From the IMG/VR virus record IMGVR_UViG_3300033553_000834, positions 1 to 23,949 of that record: a stretch of 23,949 bases of DNA; one strand, given 5' to 3'. Both the position numbers and the translations under genes were made by a program. The stretch comes from a virus. Under the pieces are notes generated by a model. The model was not told where the DNA came from, made no database searches, and saw only the letters and a program-made list of their open reading frames with translations. Positions 8,605-17,839 of this stretch are shown here, piece after piece; positions within the stretch are counted from its first letter, which is position 1, and every line of letters begins with the position of its first letter.

Positions 8605-9361
8605 GCAGTGATTGGTATCCGGGCATCGAGCGGTTCTGCGGGCATTGGAAACATGCACCGATGCTGCAACAGACATTCGAGACGCTGAAACAGACCTTTG
8701 CGGAAGGCAACGATGCCTGCATTGATGCATCCAAAAGCCTTGTAGAATGTGCTTGCCGTGTCATCATTGAAAACCTTGACGATCCCGTGAACCCGATCAA
8801 GGGTTGGAAAGACAGTCCAGTCAAGGCCGAGATGCCAGGTTTCAAGGACTGGGTCTCTGCCGCGCTCCGCCTGCTGGAATTGACTGAAAGTCGCGATGAC
8901 CCGTTTAGCAAGCTCCTGTCACAGCACTTCAAGCTGGTGGATGAACTGGGACGCTTTCGAAATCTCGCTGGACCCATCAGTCATGGCAAACAAGGCTTCG
9001 CGCAAAAGCTTTCCGCCCACCACCGGCGCGCCGCGCTGTTGGCCGCCGACGCATTGGTTACCTTCTTACATGAGGCCTATCTGGAGCGTGAGCCTGACCC
9101 GGTTTTGACATTTGAACCATATGAACTGTTCCCGCGGTCGAATGCCATCATAGATTTCCATGTAGAGGCGGATGCGGCAGGAAACGAGGACGGCTGGGTT
9201 GATTTATCCTTTCGTCTGCCGGACGGTGAAACGCTCGACATAAGTGTCGAACCATCCCGCCTACTTTTTGGTGTTGATCGTGAAGCATACAAGTATGTTC
9301 TAGGTTTGTGCCGAGACGCTTCACTGCCTCCAGAGGAAGATACTCCAGGGGAGGCGGCGTG

Positions 9362-9362
<1 letters not shown>
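8601..9362 (+). CDS. Abi_C-like protein within the Type I RM operon
   Basis: This 253-residue protein lies between hsdS and hsdR. It contains [11 protein letters not shown] (R120 to K130) followed by a long helix ([21 protein letters not shown]). This matches the RN-x(6)-HGK pattern of the Abi_C (abortive infection C-terminal) domain, which resembles the HEPN fold; RNase activity is a possibility, not something shown here. The C-terminal ~90 residues form a separate acidic domain. The start appears to be TTG at 8601, overlapping the hsdS stop, because the conserved-looking N-terminus [14 protein letters not shown] lies before the first ATG (8661). Its stop overlaps the hsdR ATG (TGATG). It probably adds a second layer of defence or controls the RM system; the role is inferred. 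Confidence 0.75.
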
Positions 9363-12496
<3,134 letters not shown>

Positions 12497-12520
12497 ACAG
12501 GCCATCAAGGACATATTATA

Positions 12521-13726
12521 ATGAGCGTAAAATTGTTGAACGCGAAGGCCGTCGCAAAACGCCTTGAGCAACTTATTGAGGATCACGAAGAAATCCATGT
12601 TGCGGTGGCGTGGGGCTACAATGGCCATCTCGCCGATTGCCTGCTGCGCAACAAGCATAAGTTCTCCTCCGTAACTTTCGGCTTGGCCTTTTGTCAGACA
12701 GACCCCGACCTCATTGATCGCCTGATTGGGATCAAGAATGCTTTCGTGGCGGACAGCGGCAACAAGACATTTCATCCGAAACTATACTATTTTCGGACGG
12801 GAGAAGTCGCCGAGGCAATCATTGGAAGCTCGAACTTCACGACAGGGGGAATGGATAAGAACTGGGAAGCCAGCGTCCACATCAAGGGGCCATGGACTGC
12901 TCAAATTTTCAAGCAGGCTCGCGAGTGCCTCGAAAGCTACGCAGGACTCCGCAAAGTCGTCAGCAAGCACCTAGCCGAGAACTATAGATTGCAGTTCGAT
13001 GCTGCCAAAATGCTGAAAAAGCCTAAACATCCAGTTCTGCCGGGCTCTGGCCTTCCCGGCGCTCAGTTGAACTCGCAATTGGTCAAAATGCGTTGGGATG
13101 AATTCGTCAGCGCAGCGAAGGCCGGTCCGCACCATAACTTCGATACACGCCTCAGCCTTCTTCGCGAATGCCAAAAAATGTTTGCCGGTGTGAAGTCGTT
13201 CGCAGAATTATCCGGAAATCAATGGAAGGCAATCGCCGGAGTAATTGGCGCGAAACAGAAGCTTGACGCGGGACTTGATGGCTATGACTGGGGTTGGTTT
13301 GGTTCGATGAAGGGAATGGGAGATTTTGCCAATCGCATAGCTGAACAAGACGCGTTCCTGGCACGGGCAGTTGATTGCATACCCCGGCACGGCGACATCA
13401 CCAAAGCGCAATATGAGGATTTCTGCGGCAACTTTTTACAGGCATTCAAGAATTCTAGCCGGATTGGAGGCGTGCCGACTGCGACGAGGCTCCTTGCGAT
13501 GAAACGTCCTGATACCTTCGTTTGTATCAGCAAGCCAAACATGACGGGTCTTTCTGATGCGCTAGCGTTTCCAAAGACTACTCTAGACCTCGATAACTAC
13601 TGGGACCGTGTCATTGAACCGATGAGAATTTCACCTTGGTACAATTCCCCACGCCCGGCCGGGCAGAATGCCGAGCTTTGGGATGGCCGCGCTGCTATGC
13701 TCGACGCCATCTACTATGATGGATAG
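12521..13726 (+). CDS. Phospholipase D-fold protein, likely nuclease, with unknown C-terminal domain
   Basis: This 401-residue protein starts 24 nt after hsdR. Residues about 1-130 form a single PLD-type domain: HPK at 85-87 followed by IGSSNFTTGG with N105 and then E116, the H-x-K...N...E pattern of PLD-family nucleases (BfiI and NgoFVII are known restriction examples). Only one HKD-like half is present, so a dimer would be needed. Residues about 180-401 are an unrecognised domain containing IGGVPTATRLLAMKRPDTFVCISKPN. GC content is visibly lower than in the phage genes, which suggests separate acquisition. Its place at the end of the RM operon suggests a helper or an independent defence effector. 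Substrate unknown. Confidence 0.75.
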   Translation: MSVKLLNAKAVAKRLEQLIEDHEEIHVAVAWGYNGHLADCLLRNKHKFSSVTFGLAFCQTDPDLIDRLIGIKNAFVADSGNKTFHPKLYYFRTGEVAEAIIGSSNFTTGGMDKNWEASVHIKGPWTAQIFKQARECLESYAGLRKVVSKHLAENYRLQFDAAKMLKKPKHPVLPGSGLPGAQLNSQLVKMRWDEFVSAAKAGPHHNFDTRLSLLRECQKMFAGVKSFAELSGNQWKAIAGVIGAKQKLDAGLDGYDWGWFGSMKGMGDFANRIAEQDAFLARAVDCIPRHGDITKAQYEDFCGNFLQAFKNSSRIGGVPTATRLLAMKRPDTFVCISKPNMTGLSDALAFPKTTLDLDNYWDRVIEPMRISPWYNSPRPAGQNAELWDGRAAMLDAIYYDG

Positions 13727-13748
13727 TATTAACGCTCGGCATTTCTTC

Positions 13749-13786
13749 CGCCCGGAGGAAACCTCTCTCGGTCGCTCTCGCTTCAC
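13749..13786 (+). repeat. Degenerate copy of the 14131 terminator
   Basis: This 38-nt segment matches 14131-14168 at 30 of 38 positions, starting with CGCCCGGAGG in both. Here the stem is weaker (GAGG, AAA, CCTC) and the T-run is broken by C residues. It follows the PLD gene by about 20 nt and could be that gene's remnant terminator, or a duplication made when the defence module was gained. Confidence 0.55.
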
Positions 13787-13808
13787 CTCCCTTGGCTTGG
13801 TTCCTCCC

Positions 13809-13834
13809 CGCCCCCAAACGTATACGGGGGGGCG
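13809..13834. repeat. G/C-rich inverted repeat
   Basis: CGCCCCC at 13809-13815 pairs with GGGGGCG at 13828-13834 across a 12-nt spacer that contains CGTATACG. No T-run follows, so it is not a standard intrinsic terminator. Confidence 0.45.
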
Positions 13835-13957
13835 CAGCGCGGCATTTCGCTAGCGACTGGCTTCTTCACCGGGGAATCCACTTGGAAGCCACCCGGAGTT
13901 ACGCTTGAAATTAAATGGCTACATAACAGACAGTTACGGGCAGAGATCATACTCCCA

Positions 13958-13992
13958 GGGTGGATTCTTGACAAAAATAGTAAAATCCACCC
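13958..13992. repeat. GGGTGGATT/AATCCACCC inverted repeat
   Basis: Perfect 9-bp arms (13958-13966 and 13984-13992) enclose a 17-nt AT-rich loop that contains TTGACA. The AATCCAC core also occurs at 13875-13881 and 14063-14069, with the variant AATCCAG at 13998-14004. It could be an operator cluster or a recombination site. Confidence 0.5.
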
Positions 13993-14128
13993 CGTGGAAT
14001 CCAGGGAGGCCACCTGAACCAGAAGCCAGGCTCCGGATGCCACCCCTTCCGCGAAGGCATTGAATCCACTTCCGTTTTTCAATTGACAGAGCTGCCCCCC
14101 TTGACCTACCTATTGATCATCGAAGAAT

Positions 14129-14167
14129 AGCGCCCGGAGGGATCCCCTCTCGGGCGCTTTCGTTTTT
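14129..14167 (+). terminator. Rho-independent terminator
   Basis: AGCGCCCG (14129-14136) pairs with CGGGCGCT (14151-14158) around an inner GAGGG/CCCTC stem, followed by TTTCGTTTTT. This is a strong intrinsic terminator for rightward transcription, just before the ParB-methylase gene. Confidence 0.85.
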
Positions 14168-14256
14168 CGCCACATCCTGCGGATACCGATCCTGCTGCTG
14201 CCCGTCCCGGCCGCGCGCAGCGGTCTGTCCGCCCTTCCCCAAAATGAGCCCCACCC

Positions 14257-15519
14257 ATGGACCTTGTCTTCGCGCCAAGCGAGATTGAGACGTGGCCGAT
14301 CGACCGGCTGCGCCCCTATGCTCGCAATGCCAAGATGCACGGCGACGACCAGGTGGCCAAGATCGCCGCCAGCATGGCCAAGTTCGGCTGGACCGTGCCC
14401 TGCATGGTGGCGGACGATGGTGAACTGATCGCCGGGCATGGCCGGGTGCTGGCCGCGACGATGCTTGGGCTGACGGACGTGCCGGTAATCCGGCTCGGCC
14501 ACCTCGATGAGGCCGAACGCAGGGCCTACCGCATCGCCGACAATAAATTAACCGAGCTGGGCGAATGGGACGAGGCCATGCTGCGCGACGAGATCGCGGG
14601 GCTGCTGGCCGAGGATTTCGACCTGTCACTGCTGGGGATCACTGACGAGGATCTGGATGCGCTGCTGCGGGATCCGGATGCGCTGGGCGGGGATGGGCCG
14701 GTCGATGGCGAGGATGACATTCCCGAACCGCCGGTCACGCCGGTGTCGATTCCGGGCGATCTCTGGCAGCTTGGATCGCACCGACTGATCTGTGGCGATA
14801 GCACATCGGCGGAGGTGGTTGGGCGTCTTCTGGGCGATGTAAAGCCGCTGCTGATGGTCACCGATCCGCCCTACGGCGTGGATTACGATCCGTCTTGGCG
14901 CAACCAGACGGGCGCGGCGAAGACCAAACGCACAGGCAAGGTCCTGAACGATGATAGAGCCGACTGGCGCGAGGCATGGGCCCTGTTCCCCGGCGATGTT
15001 GCTTACGTCTGGCATGGCGCACTGCACACCGCGACCGTCGCCGAGAGCTTGGTGGCCGCGGGCTTCGCAGTCCGGTCGCAGATCATCTGGGCCAAGGATC
15101 GGTTGGTGCTGAGCCGCGGCGATTACCACTGGCAGCATGAGCCTTGCTGGTATGCAGTCCGCAAGACCGGAAAGGGCCACTGGGCCGGGGACCGCAAGCA
15201 AACCACGCTCTGGCACATTTCCGGCAAGGACCAGGACGCCGCCACGGTCCACGGGACGCAAAAGCCGGTCGAATGCATGCGCCGCCCGATCCTGAACAAT
15301 TCCAGCCCCGGTCAGGCTGTATTCGAACCCTTCATGGGGTCAGGCACCACGCTGATCGCGGCGGAAACGACGGGTCGCGTCTGCTTCGGAATCGAGTTGA
15401 ACTCAGCCTACGTCGATGTGGCCATCGAGCGATGGCAGCAGTTTACAGGCGCCAACGCTGTGCTGGCCGAAACCGGCGAGACTTTTGCCGATCTTAAGGC
15501 GGAAAGGCTGGGCGCATGA
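14257..15519 (+). CDS. ParB-like/DNA methylase fusion protein
   Basis: This 420-residue two-domain protein starts with a ParB/sulfiredoxin-like domain (about 8-100: IDRLRPYARNAKMHGDDQVAKIAASM, then GHGR at 60-63 and RIADNKL). An acidic linker (about 130-160) leads to a beta-class N4-cytosine or N6-adenine methylase with DPPY at 203-206 and FMGSGTT at 359-365, so motif IV comes before motif I. This architecture is common in phages of alphaproteobacteria. The methylase could protect phage DNA or control packaging and gene expression; the ParB-like part probably binds or cuts DNA or hydrolyses nucleotides. No clear ribosome site precedes the ATG at 14257. It follows a strong terminator, so it needs its own promoter. 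Confidence 0.92.
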   Translation: MDLVFAPSEIETWPIDRLRPYARNAKMHGDDQVAKIAASMAKFGWTVPCMVADDGELIAGHGRVLAATMLGLTDVPVIRLGHLDEAERRAYRIADNKLTELGEWDEAMLRDEIAGLLAEDFDLSLLGITDEDLDALLRDPDALGGDGPVDGEDDIPEPPVTPVSIPGDLWQLGSHRLICGDSTSAEVVGRLLGDVKPLLMVTDPPYGVDYDPSWRNQTGAAKTKRTGKVLNDDRADWREAWALFPGDVAYVWHGALHTATVAESLVAAGFAVRSQIIWAKDRLVLSRGDYHWQHEPCWYAVRKTGKGHWAGDRKQTTLWHISGKDQDAATVHGTQKPVECMRRPILNNSSPGQAVFEPFMGSGTTLIAAETTGRVCFGIELNSAYVDVAIERWQQFTGANAVLAETGETFADLKAERLGA

Positions 15520-15609
15520 AGGCGCCCCGTGCCAAAGGATGCTAAAAAATGGGTTCAAAACCTCACGCGAAGATGAACAACGGTCCCGTATAGAACTTGA
15601 CCTCACCCA

Positions 15610-15638
15610 CTTCGGTTGTGACAGTTTGGGGACCGAAG
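15610..15638. promoter_or_regulatory. Inverted repeat upstream of the DUF1989 gene
   Basis: CTTCGGT (15610-15616) and ACCGAAG (15632-15638) are perfect 7-bp arms around a 15-nt spacer, ending 24 nt before the start codon of the DUF1989 gene. An operator or a leader hairpin is possible. No clear promoter hexamers were found in the 143-nt gap. Confidence 0.35.
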
Positions 15639-15662
15639 CGCCGATGGCAGAGGATGCAAAGC

Positions 15663-16265
15663 ATGACGACAGACCTCCATGTGGTCCCTGCACGACGCGG
15701 TCGCGCCGTCCGAGTTGCCAAGGGGAAGGCCATTCAGATCATCAATACCCACGGTAAACAGGTCGTGGACACTTGGTGTTTTAATGCCGACGACTTAGCC
15801 GAATTCATGTCCATGGAGCATCTGCACGCGGCGATTGAGGGCATCTTTCCGGCGAAAGGTGATGCACTCACCACAAATCGGCGGCGGCCGATCCTGCTTC
15901 TGGAAGAAGACACCTCGCCCGGGCGCCATGACACGGTCATCGCAGCCTGCGATGTGCACCGCTACGCCATGCTGGGTTGCCGGGAGTATCACGATAATTG
16001 TACCGACAATCTGCATGCCGCCCTGGCGCAGCTTGATCTGCGCGCGCCGGACTGCCCGGCGCCGCTGAACCTGTGGATGAACATTCCCGTAGAGCCGGAC
16101 GGAAAAATCATTTGGGGCGAGCCACTCAGCGAGCCGGGAGATTATGTGACGCTGCGCGCTGCGATCGACTGTGTCGTGGTAATGTCGACCTGCCCTCAGG
16201 ATATGATCCCGGTCAACGGCGCCGACTGCAAACCCACCGAGGTTCACTACCGGCTGCTCGACTAA
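15663..16265 (+). CDS. DUF1989 (urea carboxylase-associated) family protein
   Basis: This 200-residue protein matches the DUF1989 family in order: an N-terminal barrel part with GKAIQIINTHGKQVVDTW, then a Cys/His cluster with C96, C106, H110, C113 and N116 in GCREYHDNCTDNLH, NLWMNI, GDYVTLRAAIDCVV, and STCPQD with C177. Family members accompany urea carboxylase or guanidine-degradation genes, and a heterodimeric pair acts as carboxyguanidine deiminase. No partner or carboxylase gene is nearby. I chose the ATG at 15663, with AGAGGA about 12 nt upstream, over an extension from 15597 that does not look like family sequence. It sits between phage genes and so looks like phage-carried cargo. The substrate here is unknown. 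Confidence 0.85.
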   Translation: MTTDLHVVPARRGRAVRVAKGKAIQIINTHGKQVVDTWCFNADDLAEFMSMEHLHAAIEGIFPAKGDALTTNRRRPILLLEEDTSPGRHDTVIAACDVHRYAMLGCREYHDNCTDNLHAALAQLDLRAPDCPAPLNLWMNIPVEPDGKIIWGEPLSEPGDYVTLRAAIDCVVVMSTCPQDMIPVNGADCKPTEVHYRLLD

Positions 16266-16277
16266 CGGGAACGCAAA

Positions 16278-16823
16278 TCATTCTGCGTCGCAGTTGATTC
16301 GATACACCCTGCCTCTGCCGTTCTCCTTCACCGAGGTTACAATCAGCCCGAGCTTCTTGCCCAAAGCCCCAGACATCGCGCCACGCGCAGTGTGAGCCTG
16401 CCAGCCGGTGGCTGCGATAATCTCCTCCATCGTGGCCCCTTCAGGAGCTTGCAACATAGCGATCAGCATCGCTTGTTTGGTTCCCGCGCGCGGCGTTGGC
16501 AGTTTGGGCGCGCGGATTTCGGCAACGCGCTTGCGGACGGCCGCCATCGTTTGCACAACCACCGGCTCGATCCCGATGGCCAGCAGCCCGGCGTCAGTGA
16601 CCACCAGTGTGGTGCCATGACCATCGCCGGTTTCGCGCCAGAGCGGTTCGCCTTTGAGGATGTTTGCGTCGACTTCCTCGAGCCAGCCGCGTCCGATCAT
16701 CATCGTGACGACCTTTTTCGCAGCGGCACCATGCAGCCCCTTCGGCAACGGCATGGCGAGGTTGTCGGTGCGCTGGGCCCCGGCACTGAGGATGATGGTC
16801 TGGGTTTCGGTGAGTTTGGTCAT
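16278..16823 (-). CDS. DUF3489 domain protein
   Basis: This 181-residue protein is transcribed against the surrounding genes. The N-terminal half (TKLTETQTIILSAGAQR, then GLHGAAAKKVVTMMIGRGWLEE) resembles a winged-helix layout. The C-terminal half (about 113-178: GTKQAMLIAMLQAPEGATMEEIIAATGWQAHTARGAMSGAL) is the DUF3489 domain, whose pattern is also helix-turn-helix-like. A GGAGG ribosome site lies 6 nt before the ATG at 16823. Homologues are frequent in prophages and mobile elements of alphaproteobacteria, function unknown; a DNA-binding regulator is the best guess. It converges with the DUF1989 gene, leaving only 12 nt between the stops. Confidence 0.85.
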   Translation of the reverse strand: MTKLTETQTIILSAGAQRTDNLAMPLPKGLHGAAAKKVVTMMIGRGWLEEVDANILKGEPLWRETGDGHGTTLVVTDAGLLAIGIEPVVVQTMAAVRKRVAEIRAPKLPTPRAGTKQAMLIAMLQAPEGATMEEIIAATGWQAHTARGAMSGALGKKLGLIVTSVKENGRGRVYRINCDAE

Positions 16824-16912
16824 GGTGGCCTCCGGATGCGGGCGTGCGGTTTGCGACGCCTTCTACGGGCGCAAGCCCCACCATCGCGGGGCTGGTCCGG
16901 GGTTGGTCCCGA

Positions 16913-17182
16913 TCACTCGGCGTGTTCGCCCTCTTGGAAGGCGCTGTCGGTGATGCGCTTGAGGAGGTTTGCGTAATGCTCAAGGGTACCGACGTCGCCC
17001 CAGTTGATCTCGTCGGGACGGGTCTCGAAATGATCGTCGCTAAGGGCTTGCAGGCGGGTCAGCATCGTATCGATCTCGGCCTTCTTGGCGATGAAAGCGT
17101 TCAGGGCGGCCTCGCTGTTGCGGCGGGCCTTCTCGGCTCGCAGCTGGTGGCGGGGTGTGGTAATCGGGTTGAGGCGCGTCAT
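16913..17182 (-). CDS. Small hypothetical phage protein
   Basis: This 89-residue protein of unknown function lies upstream of the DUF3489 gene on the same strand, probably in one operon (89-nt gap). It is charged and helical, with a likely coiled coil at about 15-55 (RAEKARRNSEAALNAFIAKKAEIDTMLTRL) and an acidic C-terminus. I chose the ATG at 17182 because an AAGGA site lies about 9-12 nt upstream; an earlier in-frame ATG at 17218 lacks one. The promoter should lie in the divergent gap 17183-17299, shared with the packaging operon. Confidence 0.65.
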   Translation of the reverse strand: MTRLNPITTPRHQLRAEKARRNSEAALNAFIAKKAEIDTMLTRLQALSDDHFETRPDEINWGDVGTLEHYANLLKRITDSAFQEGEHAE

Positions 17183-17262
17183 GGCGTGGTTCCTTGGGGT
17201 GAGTTGCATCGTTTTCATGCAATCAGAATCGCTCTACGGGCGAGTGTAATCAACTGAATACC

Positions 17263-17279
17263 AAGCAATTTCATTGCTT
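17263..17279. promoter_or_regulatory. AAGCAAT palindrome in the divergent promoter gap
   Basis: AAGCAAT, TTC, ATTGCTT is a perfect 7-bp inverted repeat in an AT-rich patch between the leftward small gene and the rightward terminase. It is a candidate operator for either transcription unit, possibly for the DUF3489 protein itself. Confidence 0.45.
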
Positions 17280-17299
17280 TAATCGGGGCGTGCAGGGCC

Positions 17300-17839
17300 A
17301 TGGAGGGGATGAGCGAGCGCGAGTACTCGGCCCATTCCGGTATCTCGCGCGGGGCGATCCAGAAGGCTCGCAAGGCCGGGCGTCTGGTGATCTACGGTGA
17401 TGGCTCGATAAACGCCGCGGCCTCGGACGTGCGTAGGGCAGAGATGACCGACCCTGATCAGCAGCGCCGCAGCACCGGCGGAGACACTGGCTTCTCAGGG
17501 CCAGCGGACAGCTCGTCCTATCTGAAGGCCCGCACCGCGCTGACAGTCTATCAGGCGCAGGAACGCCAGCTGGCGATCCAGAAGAAGAAAGGCGCGCTGG
17601 TGGATCGGGCCCGTGCGGAAACGCAGGTGTTTCGCCTCGCGCGGCAGGAACGCGATGTCTGGGTCACCTGGCCATCCCGCGTTGCAGCGCTGATGGCAGC
17701 TGAAGTGGCATCGGAGGTGGAAAAACAATCCGGCAAACCGGTGACAATCGAGGCCGCGATCCTGCAGAGGGTGCTGGAAACCCATGTCAGAGCGCAACTC
17801 GACGCCCTTGCCGATCTCCGGGTCAGCCTCGGATCGTGA
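17300..17839 (+). CDS. Terminase small subunit (Nu1-like)
   Basis: This 179-residue protein should recognise the packaging site and load the large terminase. Residues about 1-50 form a helix-turn-helix (MSEREYSAHSGISRGAIQKARKAGRL, then a short strand and NAAASDVRR), like the winged helix of lambda Nu1. The rest is a long charged helical region (YQAQERQLAIQKKKGALVDRARAETQVF) that probably mediates oligomerisation, plus a C-terminal segment for contact with the large subunit. Either ATG 17300 or ATG 17309 could start it; the second has GGAGGGG too close to it, so I prefer the first. Its 3' end overlaps the large terminase start by 56 nt. Position and shape make the call secure at the level of role. 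Confidence 0.82.
   Translation: MEGMSEREYSAHSGISRGAIQKARKAGRLVIYGDGSINAAASDVRRAEMTDPDQQRRSTGGDTGFSGPADSSSYLKARTALTVYQAQERQLAIQKKKGALVDRARAETQVFRLARQERDVWVTWPSRVAALMAAEVASEVEKQSGKPVTIEAAILQRVLETHVRAQLDALADLRVSLGS

Larger units (their letters stand above)
13727..14256. other. Repeat-rich non-coding region after the defence module
   Basis: No convincing gene is present in this 530-nt stretch. It holds a degenerate terminator-like copy (13749-13786), a G/C hairpin (13809-13834), several AATCCAC repeats including an inverted pair (13958-13992), one TGCCACCCCTT shared with the int control region (14038-14048), and a strong terminator (14129-14167). It marks the right edge of the RM module. Confidence 0.6.

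Noticed and set aside
13783-14082. 99-codon minus-strand frame in the gap after the PLD gene
   Set aside because: It would start with TTG, has no ribosome site, and is built across the inverted repeats of a region that looks non-coding on both strands.
16874-16893. AGCCCC/GGGGCT hairpin between the two minus-strand genes as a terminator
   Set aside because: The stem is only 6 bp and no T-run follows on the minus strand, so it is not supported as a terminator.
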